Shown here: positions 9,297 through 20,843 of the stretch, one piece after another
Numbering within the stretch: the stretch's first letter is position 1
How the letters are laid out: each line of letters begins with the position of its first letter
Origin: Cryptomeria japonica
Taxonomy: Eukaryota > Streptophyta > Pinopsida > Cupressales > Cupressaceae
Length of the DNA: 64,000 bases
Assembly (NCBI RefSeq): GCF_030272615.1
Contig: NC_081408.1
Location: forward strand, 407,639,889-407,703,888
Reading direction: 5' to 3'
Program-made: the position numbers and the translations under genes
Notes under the pieces: model-generated
What the model saw: the letters and a program-made list of their open reading frames with translations, nothing else
Database searches by the model: none
What the model was told of the DNA's origin: nothing

Positions 9297-12050
9297 CTCT
9301 ATGCTTTTCATGTCACTAAAAATGTTCATATTCTTTAATATGCATGTCCATGTTGTATGTAACCTCTCTGGTTTATGTTATAAAGTTAAAGTTTGGTTCC
9401 TTTAACTACTAATCTATGTTAACATTTTGCATGGAAACAGGTAATCAAAAGTTTTATTGGTTGTGAAAAAATTGTAAATAGGCTTTCAATTGCTAATTTA
9501 TATTAGCATATTTTACAAAAATTTCTATCTTTTGTGTTCTATAATACATTTATTACTCTTGATATCTCATGCCTAATAATGTATATCTATTGTTTAAAAC
9601 TTGATTAGGTTTTCTTACATCTAAATTTATCCTTGGGTTTATATTGTTCTTGTTTGACCCAAGGTTCATAATTTTACCATTCATGGTTCACACTTGTAAT
9701 TGACATTAGATTTCATATCTCTCATGGGCATACAATCAAGTAAAATTTAGAATTGTTTTCTTTCATGGCCATATACCCTTAAATTGACTCCAATGTTTCC
9801 AATATTGTCATTCGTGGTTTAGAAATTATGTTAATTTAAGCTTGGAATTTTAATATTTATGATTTACTTTGAGATTCAATACATTGAACTTTTTTAATTC
9901 CATATTTGGCCCATTATAGAATAATTATGACACTTAACCTAGATGTTAGGTTTGATTATAATAGACATAGACATATGCAAGTTTTACTATCTAAAACTCT
10001 GGCTAAGTTGCAATCACCTTCTCTTGTGCATGTGAAGATGATAGCAGTTTAACATTATAATCACCAATGGTATTCAAAATAAAAATATGCATTGTTTGTG
10101 GGTGAAATTTGATGGTAGTTACAATCAAATACCTTCTATATTTACAATTGTATGAGCACAAGAGACATCAAATCCCAAGCTTAAACTAACATAAATTATT
10201 AATATTCCTTGTTGATATGTTTTGGGTTTATGAGAAGTAGGGTTTTATATCTAAAATACAGATCTAGGGTTTGGGATTAAGTGTTAGGATGTAGGATTAA
10301 CATCTACTAAGTAGTTTTCTCAAATTATGGTTTTATGGACATTAGTAGAAATAGGGTTAGCATAAATAATATTATGTTATGTGAAATTTAAAACCTAATT
10401 AATGTTGGGATTTAGGGTTTACAATTTATTGTGTTTATGGTGTTTAATTATTATTATTAGGTTTGAATTTTGATAAGGGTTTTGGTTACTTTGTTTCATG
10501 ATCTAGGGGCTTGGGTTTTCATTACATTTAGTGAACTAGGGGTTTCTATTATGTAGGATTTGTGGAACACTAAGTGAAAAAGGGTCTACATAAATCATGT
10601 TTTGTGATGTAGGGTTTCTAGAGTTTAAATAGGTTTGAATTTAGAGTATAAAACCTCTAGCTAAATGACAATCACTTAAACTCATGCACATGAACATAAT
10701 AACAATCAAAGTTTATAAAACCAAAAAATGTTATTCAAACTCAAAATCATAATAACTATTCTAGATAAATACAATTGTATAAACAAGATAAATATTTCAT
10801 TACAAGTAAAAACTAATATACACATTCCATGTTGAAAATATTTTAAACTCATATTCTAATATTGATTCCATATATGAAAAATAAACACTATAATTTTCCT
10901 AGATGCATGACACTTTAAAAATAAAAAACATATTAATTCTTCTAGCTATAGATGCAGTGACCACCCAAAATAAATTCTTATTTTTCTAGTATAAAGTCAT
11001 TTATAAAATAAATGCATTGCTAAGTGCCCAATCGAATAAATAGATATATTTCATATCCCTCATCAAATTATCTCTATCAAATGGTCTTTGCCCAACCATC
11101 AATCTATTTCTCCATGAATACATGCAAGCACCACACTAAAAGGTGTTAGTCTTCAATCAAACCCTCAAAATAGAACATAAATTGAACTCAAATATATAAA
11201 AATGATTACCAAATTCTTATTTTTAACATCCACAAAATCCATTTGTTTGTCTCAAAAGAATCAATCCACACAATTCAATTCCAATTACAAACCAAACAAA
11301 AAAATTAAGACTTCAAACCAAACAAGCATTCAACCAAATCAATTACAATTTTTATGTTGATTGTATGTCAATAAGTTTTATGTTGACCATTCTAGATTTA
11401 TAGTTGCCTTACATTGTTATCAAATTACAAAAAGCCTTTCATTGACAAATAGAATTGATAGATTTGAAATGCTATTGATTGGACATATTAACATATTTCA
11501 TTATCAAATGGGAGACATAAATCTAAAATACAAAATTGATGTTAGATATAGTTCTACCAAAATAAAAAATGTATACAAAATTCCTCTTAGACTAAAATAT
11601 CAAACTTGTTTGTGTACAATGGTTGCAGTAAAAAACCTCAAACCAAGGGTGAAAATACATTAGACAACTTTTTATGCCAAACCAAATGATATTTCCAAAA
11701 AAAGAGGGTCGTTAGTGAAGTGACATTAGAATATTAATGTTATAGTGCATAGCATTCAAGGGCTTATACCACTTAAAGTTAATAAGACAAGTTGGTAGTC
11801 AAGTGTATGGATAAATATTACAATTAATAGATGAAATGTGTCCATATATTTTCTAATCTTGAGACATGGTATTCACAAACTAGGGTGACCAATAATTGCC
11901 TCTAGGGATCCTCATGATCCACCTTTGATCAACATTTAGAATGATAAGAAATTATGGAGTTTCCTCTTCTCATTGTCCTCCACATGGGAACTCACTTAAA
12001 CACCCCTAAAAAGAATGTTTTTAACTTTACCACGTCAATCTTAGAGGATT
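9297..12050. other. AT-rich spacer, no gene seen
   Basis: No credible coding frame is present. The 100-codon open frame at 11361-11663 has AT-rich composition and no recognisable motif. Part of 10230-10630 has scattered tagggttt-like words, but they form no tandem array. A segment around 11577-11640 resembles 13577-13640 on the far side of the solo LTR. Confidence 0.55.
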
Positions 12051-12054
12051 CGGT

Positions 12055-13562
12055 TAAAACTGAGAGGGGGGGGCGAATCAATATTAAAAACAATATCAAA
12101 ATTAAAACTTGAACTTACAAAACTTCACCAAATCAATTATAAACCAGTAATAAACTCTTTACCATTATTGGCAATCACTGATAACTGATTGTTAAACCGG
12201 TTTATCAGAACTGCCCATTAAGTGTTCATCAACATGCATAAATTGAAAGTAAAATATAACAACACATAAAAACATTCACCATATGAGCACCATGTTTTTC
12301 ATGTGGAAACCCAAATAGGGAAAAACCACGGTGGGGATTACTACCCACAAAAATTGTGCACTCTTTCGGAATGCGCCCTATTAGGAGCCTAGCCCGGTTA
12401 GGAGCTTACAAAGATGCCCTATTAGGAGTAGACCCTGTTAGGAGTCACCCGGTTAAGGGATTTAGATGATGAGCCCTGTTAGGAGCTTTGACTTGTTAGG
12501 ATCAACCTCGTAAGAGGATTTAACACTCAGATGTTGAGCTACCCAGTTAAGGGATTTACAATGAAAGGCTTGTTAGGACCTACCCGGTTAAGGGATTTTG
12601 CTGCTATAACTGTTAGGATAACAATAGTGAATGATCTGGATATATCACTTAACTTCTTTCTTGATCAGATCCAATTCTTACTCCAAATCTACTACACTCT
12701 TGCAAATCTCATACTCTGGTTAGGCTTCACACTCTTCTCAAAACCACTGACACAACAAACATCAATTGTACCGACCTAAATAACCTTTACAACCTAGTCG
12801 ATTACAAAACCCTAAGACTTACAACATAGATCATCACAGATCTTTACAACTCATTATAAATCATAATTGATCATCATATGGATCATTACAATCAATTACA
12901 GATCAATTACAGTCGTTGAATGATCACCGCATCTTAATCTGATACAAAGTTAAACCCTTAGAACACTCTTCAAAGCGCTTCATTTTTTCCCAAGAAATTC
13001 CATCTTCATACGCGGCAAAACATCATTCAAATACTTCACACAGTTTGTGCCACGTCATGTTCAACATTTGAACTTGATGGAGATCACTGCCAAACCAAAA
13101 ATCATTACCGATTAAGATAATTCTTTACTGGTCCTTAAACCCTTCTTAAACCCTAGCAAAAATACAATAGAAATCATAAACATGATTTCCAATTACCAAA
13201 ACATGATGTGGTTCCGGTCAGATACATATTACAATGATACAAAGTCACATTCCAAACCACAACACTTCAATCATCACCAATCGCCAGATCTAATCAAAAC
13301 ATTTCCTCGTTTACCGGTTAAGGTCCTAATTCCCAGTTTACTATCTTCAATACCGTTAAGGTATTTTCGGTAGACCAAAAAGACTTATATGACAAAATAC
13401 AACATAGTAAACATCAGTTGCCATCAATGACAACACAAATAATTGATCAAAGTCATCCACTCATGCAATCTCAATCTCTTCATCACAATGTCATCACAAA
13501 CAGTCCTTTACCGGTTCAATCATCATTCTTCATCTGCATCAGTTATGCCAATCATGCCAACA
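12055..13562 (-). repeat. Solo LTR related to the A/B/C/D LTR group
   Basis: It starts with the ctgagaggggggggcgaat signature, carries gggaaaaaccacggtg near 12318 and ends atgccaaca, matching the TGTTGGC start of the group in element orientation. No PPT follows the right end, no PBS precedes the left end, and no partner LTR is found. It is therefore a solo LTR or a truncated end. I could not find a matching 5-bp duplication, so the left boundary (12050-12061) is approximate. It is more diverged from A, B and C than they are from each other. Confidence 0.75.
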
Positions 13563-14528
13563 AGCAATACAAAAAATATACTTCCCTAGGCTACTATATC
13601 AAACTTGTTTGTATACAGTTTTTACAATAAAAAATAGCCAGCCCTTTTCACTCAAACTTGGGAGAAAATGTGTGGACTTGATGTGACTAAGCTTGATATT
13701 GTTTGGCTACTTGAAAAATTTATGCCACCCATGTTCTCCTTCCTTATTGGTAAAATAAGAGTGCTAGTTATATGAGAAAGGGTTGGACCTAGAATTAGCA
13801 TCCTAGCTACATGAGATGAGGTTAGGCCTATACAATTCATTGCACCAAAATAGTGAGGTGCCTAGATGTCCATCTTATCCCTATACAATGCATGATGTTC
13901 AACTAAAGGGTTTAATAAATTTATTAAATGCCTTCATCTATCTAGATACCTACTTGCCAAATCAATTTATTCTTTCCTTCTCTTTTAGTCCCTCAGGATC
14001 CTCTCTTGCACCATTTTCTATTCCTTTTCACACCTTTCTAATATTTTATGTTGTTCTATTGCTTGTTGTCTAAGGTCTCTATCTAAATTTTTAAATTAAT
14101 TTCTCCTTCAATCCTTATGTAACCATTCATGATGTTTTTCTCTTCTTTATTTGTTCTATCTTTCTCACTTTCATCTCTTGAATTTATTTCTTCATTTTCT
14201 CTTTCTCCATCAAAAGGTTGTGTAATCATCTACTATTAGGAGTTGAGATTTTTTACTCAAATGAATTCTTTTGCACTCTACATTCTTTGATCTTTCCATG
14301 ACAGTATGAACAAGAATTTTGAGGTATTTGTTGATTTGGTTTGTGAAAAAAATAATTGATTCAACTTTGCATCAATGATATGTTGTCTTTCATTGATAAC
14401 TAGCTCATCTTGTGTTTCTTCCAACTCTATAACATTATCTTCATCATATCAACCTCCATAATCAACATAGTAGTCAATAGTAGTGTACCATTTCAAACTC
14501 ACTCAATGTGGGTGGCGGAGTTGGGAAG
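13563..14528. other. Unassigned AT-rich stretch between solo LTR and element H
   Basis: Only short pyrimidine-rich frames occur (13816-14073 is Ser/Phe/Leu-rich). No motif is recognised. The first 60 bases resemble 11577-11640. Confidence 0.5.
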
Positions 14529-14533
14529 GAAAG
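14529..14533. repeat. Target-site duplication of element H, left (gaaag)
   Basis: Exact match to 18270-18274, directly abutting the left LTR. Confidence 0.9.
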
Positions 14534-15351
14534 TGATGCAGGAGCATCCCAGGTCGATGAGCAATCTTGCATCAACCAAAAATGTTTCCTTTCAGTTTTG
14601 TTCTTGTCTAGTTCTTTTTGCAGTTTTCTGTGTTCTTACTAGTTAGCACTGGTAGTTCCTTATTTTTCGTGGTAGATCTTATTTTTCAGTTTCTAGGCTA
14701 GTTCATGTGCTTAATTTCAGTTCATTTGGGTTCTTCTTCGGTCAATTATTGCTTTCGATTGACTCTTTCTGGGTTCCGAGATAATTCTTGTGCTTACCAA
14801 TTGGTTTTCCTTCATTACCGGTGTGATTCTTGGTGTGTGGATCTATTTCATGTCTTGTCCGATGTTCTTTGGCATGTGGTTGACCTTCCTTGCTGAACCA
14901 CATCTCTTGGTTGTTATTTTCCGAAAAGATTTCTTTAATTCTTAGGGCCGACCTAATTACACGTTTCATTTTCCTGCATTGGTAAATGTAATCTTATGAG
15001 GCCGACCTAGATATGTTCTAGTGGGTATAAATATGATATTATGTAATCATTTGTAGGGGGCAGAGGAAGTAGAATGAAGAATAAGGATTGAGATTCACAT
15101 TTTGTGATCCGGTTGATTCTTAGAGTCATGGATTGGATTGTATATGGCTGATAGCCTGCATGTACCGATTAACTACCAGATGTTCTTTGATGATTATATG
15201 ATGATAGTCGAATGATTGTTGGAGGTTCTAAAGAAATATTATGATTTGTTTATATAATCTTGTTGTGTTTGCTTGATGCTTTCATTGTGTTACTCTTGCT
15301 GCATAAGCCGGTTGATTCTCTTTGAGGGTTTTACCAGTTATGGCTGCACCA
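14534..15351 (+). repeat. Element H 5' LTR
   Basis: Starts tgatgcagga and ends ggctgcacca. A clear TATA box, TATAAATA, lies at 15026-15033, about 320 bases before the LTR end, so transcripts probably start near 15060. The repeat partner is 17448-18269. Confidence 0.92.
15026..15033 (+). promoter_or_regulatory. TATA box of element H LTR promoter
   Basis: TATAAATA in the U3/R region of the 5' LTR, conserved at 17944-17951 in the other LTR. It is positioned to drive the gag transcript. Confidence 0.6.
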
Positions 15352-15353
15352 AG

Positions 15354-15368
15354 TGGTATCAGTGCTGG
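15354..15368 (+). other. Element H primer-binding site
   Basis: TGGTATCAGTGCTGG lies two bases inside the 5' LTR. It matches the initiator tRNA-Met complement except for one mismatch (G for A at the tenth base). Confidence 0.85.
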
Positions 15369-15541
15369 TTATGGATTGGCTAGTGGAAGAATTATTTGTG
15401 AACATTGAGGCATTCCTTTGGGTGGACAGATCGCCGATTGGAGGCAGGTTGCACGTGTGTTCAATAGATCGTCGAGGGGAGGCAATTGAAACCGATAGCT
15501 AGATTGTCGAGTTGAGGTAGTTCATCGGAGTGGAAGAGGAG

Positions 15542-17236
15542 ATGCCACCTAAAAGGACAAACCCCCAAAGGGTAGAGAAAATGATGGAAGACTTCAAGAA
15601 TGAAGTGAGGAATGAAATCCGAAATACTTTGGCCGGTTTGCGAAGAAACCCTGATTTTGAGGATGAATATAAAAAAGCCAATGAAGAGCTTGAAGAAGTT
15701 GAAGGACCGAAAGATGAAAGAGAGGAAAGATTCCTGAGAGCAGTGGTGCAAGCGAGTAAAGTTCATAAAGTTAAAGTTTCCAACTTTTCTGGAACGTTGA
15801 ACCCGAAGGATCTGATCGATTGGATCAAAGAGTTGGAGGATTACTTTGAGTTTGAGGATGTCAAGGACCCGCATAGAGTCCAGTTGGCACAGACTAAGTT
15901 GAAAGGGCATGCTGCCTTATGGTGGAAATAATTGTAGAAAGTTGGAGTGGAGAATGGTGAATTGAAGATCACCCAGTGGGGACAAATGGTTGCAAGATTG
16001 AAGGCCAAGTTCATACCGAGAGACTATGAATTAGAGTTGTTCAAGAAGTTGCAGAACTTGAAATAGAGAAACATGACTGTGAAGGAATATAATGAGGAAT
16101 TCTACAAGGTGGTGATTAGATCTGGACATAGAGAGATGGACAGAGAAAAGGTGGCAAGGTATATAAATGGACTTGCATTTAACATTAAGGATGAGATGAG
16201 TATATTGAGGGTTTCCACAGTTGAGGAAGCTTACTAGTATGCTTTGAAGGCTGAGGAGAAGATGAGAAGAAGACAACCGAATAGAGGGAAGGAGAAATTA
16301 AAAGGACAAATGAGTGACAATGTAAAGAAACCGATTGAGGAAGATGAACCAAAACCTAAGTGGAGTAAAAAACCGAAGCAAAAATCTCATAGGAAAGATA
16401 GTAGTAGTACCAGTAGAGAATTTCCTGGCAAATGTTACAAGTGTGCAGAAACCGGACATAGATTCTATGAATGTAAGCAGGGAAGGGCAAGAAGTTGTGT
16501 GTCAAGTGAGGAACCGAAAGGTGAAGGTACTAGATATGACTGTCCACCGGAGCAAGGAGAATCCCTTATGTTCAGAAGAAAGGATATCGGATCTACTCAG
16601 AGGAAGAGTATTTTTCAAACTGTGTGTAAATTAGGAGGTAAGTGTTGCAAGGTTATTGTAGATAGTGGAAGTACTGACAATTTGGTATCTGAGGAGATGG
16701 TTGTGAAGCTTGGATTGAGGAGGCATGATAATCCTTGTCCTTATGAGATGAGTTGGTTACAAGATGATCAAAATATAGAGATAAAGGAACAATTTTTGGT
16801 GAATTTTAATATTGGGCCTTTTAGAGATGAGGTCTTGTGTGATGTTGTATCTATGAGTGCTTGTCATGTCTTGTTGGGAAAACCTTAGCAGTTTGATAGA
16901 GGAGCTATTTATTACTGTAGAAGAAACCTAGTCACTATTGAGAAGGATGGGCAAAAGTTCACATTGATTTCTTTGAAGGAGAAAGAGAAGGAGGTGAAGA
17001 ATCTGAACCTTGAGAAATCGGTTGCTGAGGTTATAGTAGAGGTTGACTTGAGTTTGCAGAAATATCTGATAGAACCAGTTGTAGAGGTTATACCAGAGGG
17101 TGACATGAGTTTGCAGAAGGATCTGACAGATGAACCTGATGGACAGATAGAACCGGATGATAAAGATTATGGTGACAAACCGGATGAAGTCTTGTGGCAG
17201 AAACAAATCAGAGTTGCAAAAGAAAGAGAGCAGTAA
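15542..17236 (+). pseudogene. gag-pro: Element H gag-protease (Ty3/Gypsy-like), several stops
   Basis: The ATG at 15542 opens MPPKRTNPQRVEKMMEDF. A retrotransposon Gag core follows (KVSNFSGTLNPKDLIDWI, HAALWWK), then a TAA at about 15929 and in-frame stops near 16063 and 16235. The frame goes on through a basic stretch to a zinc knuckle, CYKCAETGHRFYEC (about 16435-16476), and an aspartic protease with the active-site motif VDSGSTDNLV (about 16656-16685). Another stop falls near 16887, after LLGKP, before an acidic tail ending at 17236. In Gypsy elements RT would follow; here the frame decays. The four in-frame stops mean it is dead. A GTG upstream at 15530 is open, but the ATG is the plausible plant start. 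Confidence 0.88.
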
Positions 17237-17447
17237 ATAGAGAAAATGTACAAATCTGAAGAAAAGGAAGAGAAACAAAGAGAGTCAGGGGTTAGAGAAG
17301 TCGGTTGACGCACCAGAGGAGCTAAAGCAAAGGTTGGCAGATAAAGAAGATTTTTGGATAAAAAATGAGCATGGGGTCCTTATTTCGAATCCTTTTAGAT
17401 GTTCATAAAATTCCTCTCATGGAACATCTTTTTCTACCTAGGTTGTC

Positions 17448-18269
17448 TGATGCAGGAGCATCCCCGGTCGATGAGCAATCTTGAATCAACCAAAAATATT
17501 TCCTTTTAGTTTTGTTCTTGTCTAGTTCTTTTTGCAGTTTTCTGCTTTCTTACAGGTTGGCACTGGTAGTTGCTTGTTTTTCATGGCAGATCTTATTTTC
17601 GATTTCCAGGTTGGTTCATGTGCTTAATCCCACATTTTCAGTTCATTTGGGTTCTTCTCCAGTCAGTTATCACTTTCGGTTGACTATTTCTGGGTTCTGG
17701 GACAATTCTTGTGCTTACCGATTGGTTTTCCCATTACCGACGCGATTCTTGGCGTATGGATCTATTTCGGGTCTTGTCCCATATTCTTTGGTGTGTGGCC
17801 AACCTTTTTGTTGAACCGCATCTCTTGGTTGTTATTTTTTGAAAAGATTTCTTTAATTCTTAGGGCCGACCTAATTACACGTTTCATTTTCTTGCATTGG
17901 TAAATGTAATCTTATGAGGTCGACCCAGATATGTTCCGATGGGTATAAATATGATATTATGTAATCATTTGTAGGGGGCAAAGGAAGTAGAATGAAGAAT
18001 AAGGATTGAGATTCACATTTTGTGATCCTATTGATTCTTGGAGTCCCAGATTGGATTGTATCTGGCTGATAGCCTGCATGTACTAGTTAACTACCAGATG
18101 ATCTTTGATGATTATATGATGATAGCCGGATGATTGCCGAAACTTCTAAAGTAATATTATGATCTGTTTATGTAATCTTGTTATGTTTTCTTGTTGTTTT
18201 TGTTGTGTTACTCTTGCTGCATAAGCCAGTTGATTCTCTTTGAGGGTTTTACCGATTATGGCTGCATCA
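17448..18269 (+). repeat. Element H 3' LTR
   Basis: Direct repeat of 14534-15351 with many scattered substitutions and a few small indels. TATA box at 17944-17951. Ends ggctgcatca. The visible divergence suggests this insertion is older than A. Confidence 0.92.
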
Positions 18270-18274
18270 GAAAG
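18270..18274. repeat. Target-site duplication of element H, right (gaaag)
   Basis: Exact match to 14529-14533, directly after the right LTR. Confidence 0.9.
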
Positions 18275-19940
18275 TGTGTCTTCTTCTTGTTGAGAATGTA
18301 AGTTAATTTCCAAATCCATAGCTCCCTTCAATAACCATGATGGTTTGCTTTGCTAAGATGGAAGACTAAGTCCATATTCTTATTGATCATGTTGTCTCTT
18401 CCATTTTAACATAAACTTCACCCTCTAAAGAAGTACTTCTAGGTGCATCATTTCATATCTTTACCACTGGTTCAAGTGTTGTAGGAAGTAATTCCTCTAT
18501 TGCAAGCAAGTTGTTTACCACTTATACTTCTAAAATACCAATCCTAAAAGAATTAGAATATTTTGCAATGTAGAAAAATTGTCATGTATATTAAACTCAA
18601 ATGTATCACTTTGATGCATGTCCTCAACAAGTGTATTAGGATTAAGTGGCCATACATCTAACCTCTTTAATCCTATTACATGTTTGCAATAGTCAATATT
18701 TTTAAGTGATTTATTTCCATGTACTACCAAATTTTCCCTCTCAATGTCAATATTAGGAAACTTGGGTAGTCATGTTACTCTTTTAGATTTGAGATACGAT
18801 TTGAATGCAATAAACACTAGCATCTTGTGGTTGTAGCTTGTGTGAAATGTGATTTTTCAATGTTAACAAGTCCATTCCTCTAAATCTTGCCTCTTGAATT
18901 ATCATTTCAACAACATGGCTTCCATAGCCATAAAAAACAATAATTGTTGATAATTCAAGGTGAGACACCTATTGGAACTAATCTTGCAAAGTGACAGAAC
19001 TGATTTAGATATAATGTTTTAGTTATCCATGCATGAGATTGGACATCCATGGAAGAACCTGGTTCACGACTAGCAATATACTCTTTAGTTATTTTTTTAC
19101 CTTCAAACAAGTAGAAACTTGGTATGCTTTTTCAACAACATTGACACAACGCAAAATGGTAATCCATGCTCCACTCATTGGTATGATGTAGGAAAGAATT
19201 TAGATATCACTTTTGGCCAACACTTTCATTGCTCCATTTATACTTGAATGCCAATTTAATCAAAATTTCATATTCTTTGAGGACCACATATATTAGCATC
19301 ATAAGTTTTTTATTATGTTGTAAACAATGCAAACTCCACTATAGGCCTAGGGTTTAGTTCTCTATCTCTACAAAGGCCTTCTATTGCCCTTAATATGAGT
19401 TCAAACTGATGCATTTTAAATCTAGTCCATTGTGATTTACCAAACAACCAATCCTCAAATGGGTTGGGTCATGTTTGGAAAATTTACAAAAAAATCTCGA
19501 GATTGATAATATCAAGCTTGTGGCCAATTTAAACTATATATTTACACCATTCAACAATTAATGCACATTCTTCTACATTTAGGACTATAGGAGGACCTTT
19601 ATTTGAAGTTGAAGTAATACTACCTAACTGGTTGTTGATTTTGGTGTTAGGGATTCCCCTTTTCTTTGTTGCATTCCTTATTGAACTCTCATTCTCTCAA
19701 CATCTTTTCAAGAGTTGAATCTATGTCATCTTTGTTCCACTCATATCACACTACAATATTCTTGGTTCTAGTAGTTGCATTGACATAAACAACTACTTCT
19801 ACTAGTTGAAGAATGACCTCATTAACATCTTGAGTTTCTTCATTTGGTGGGAAGCATACTCCTTTTTTATGTGGAGACAATGTTGTCCTTAGTCTCTTTG
19901 TGTCATTCCAAGTCCACTTATGGGTTTTATTCTCCATCTT
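18275..19940 (-). pseudogene. pogo/CENP-B-like DDE transposase remnant
   Basis: Reading the minus strand from about 19930 to 18530 and allowing stops and frameshifts, I see pieces typical of plant CENP-B/pogo DDE transposases. These are LFEGKKITKEYIASREPGS (about 19115-19060), a stretch ending HISHKLQPQDASVYC (about 18850-18800, canonical TSHxLQPLDVS), and LDVWPLNPNTLV (about 18655-18620, canonical GIWPLNP). The usual Asp before GHxSH is not preserved (FYGYGSHVVEMIIQEA). No terminal inverted repeats were found. The frame is heavily mutated, so it is an old fossil. The assignment rests on motif recognition only. Confidence 0.65.
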
Positions 19941-19983
19941 AAAAGATATAAAAGCCCCACATTAAGTGTTAGAAAATAAAAAT

Positions 19984-19993
19984 AACTCATGTT
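19984..19993. repeat. Target-site duplication of LINE-like insertion, left
   Basis: aactcatgtt, identical to 20834-20843. Confidence 0.65.
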
Positions 19994-20833
19994 TTTTATT
20001 AAGGAAAAAGCAGGTTTTGAAGGGGCCCCGAAACCCTTTACAAGCAGAACTTAAACATCAAAGCTACGAGAAACAGAAAAGAACAAAATCCACAAAAAAC
20101 TAGCGAAAAACCGAAGAAAACCCAAAAAAGCCCCATAAAGTTAGCAAGCCTTCTAGCATTCAGATTTTTTCCAGGGCTTTAGCCAGGGTGTTGCTGATTT
20201 CATACAGCTCTTTGATGTTGTCTTTGAAGTTAGGGGGATCCTTTGCTAAAGCAACCACAACTTTCTTGATACTGGCCCTAGTTCTCTTCGCAGTACCGCC
20301 CACCGGAGTAGCATCACCGCTTCCAGTCTGGATGGTCTCTTCCTCCAGGTCAAGATCCATGACTGGTTTAGGAGTGCAAGTATGATCAATGACCTTGGCG
20401 ATGTCCTCCAGGTTTTTAGTGACAACAGAGAGGATACTTGGGATAACTCCCATCAGATTTTTCATCGCTTCTTTTCCCTCTTCCAACGATTTTACCTTAT
20501 TCTCCATTTCCTGCTTCCAATTAATCTACTCTTTGTTTTCATCCTCTCTCTTTTCATCCGTTTTTATCCCTTTCTTATCTAGGTTTTTCAGGGTCTCGTA
20601 GGTCCATCTATCAAAATCCATTCTAGCCTCAGAGAGCTTCTTGAGGTTATCTAGGATAAGCCCTTTACTAGCACTTTCCTTGTCCTCGCTATCCCTATCC
20701 TCAGTCAAGTCCTTCTCAGAGTCTTTGTTCATTTCCTTCTCAGAATTCACTCTGGTTTCCTCGTTATCCTTGGGTTCCGCTTCTTCCATTAGATGGTTGT
20801 TGTTCTTACCAGGGCATTTGTTGTGGTCGAGGA
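19994..20833 (-). mobile_element. LINE-like insertion, 5'-truncated, with 10-bp target duplication
   Basis: The duplication aactcatgtt is present at 19984-19993 and at 20834-20843. On the minus strand the insertion ends in a 3' UTR with gggtttcggggccccttcaa (about 20033-20014) and a short A-rich tail (ttttttatt on the plus strand). The body is an open reading frame with one stop. The A-tail, variable-length target duplication and truncation are hallmarks of LINE retrotransposition. Assignment to a LINE rather than another retroposed transcript is inference, because no RT is present. Confidence 0.65.
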
Positions 20834-20842
20834 AACTCATGT
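20160..20842 (-). pseudogene. Charged ORF within LINE-like insertion (possible ORF1 3' part)
   Basis: The ATG at about 20840 (within the target duplication, so perhaps not the original start) opens MSFLDHNKCPGKNN. The frame runs through an acidic, coiled-coil-prone region to an in-frame stop at 20526, then on in the same frame from 20507 (MENKVKSLEEGKEAMKNL) to 20160. It is rich in Glu, Lys and Asp with no recognised domain. LINE ORF1 proteins are often like this, but I do not recognise this one. Confidence 0.45.
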
Positions 20843-20843
20843 T
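20834..20843. repeat. Target-site duplication of LINE-like insertion, right
   Basis: aactcatgtt, identical to 19984-19993. Confidence 0.65.

Larger units (their letters stand above)
14534..18269 (+). mobile_element. Element H: Ty3/Gypsy-like gag-protease element lacking RT and integrase
   Basis: Direct LTRs of about 820 bp (14534-15351 and 17448-18269) are flanked by the exact 5-bp duplication gaaag (14529-14533 and 18270-18274). A PBS follows the left LTR, so the element is plus-strand. The 2.1-kb interior encodes Gag, a CCHC knuckle and an aspartic protease, then degenerates at about 17230. RT, RNase H and integrase are absent. The base run before the right LTR is not a clear polypurine tract, which suggests an internal deletion that may have removed it. 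It is flanked on the right by transposase remnants. Confidence 0.92.

Noticed and set aside
10230-10630. Telomere-like tagggttt words
   Set aside because: Scattered, irregular and not tandem; likely AT-rich drift rather than an interstitial telomere.
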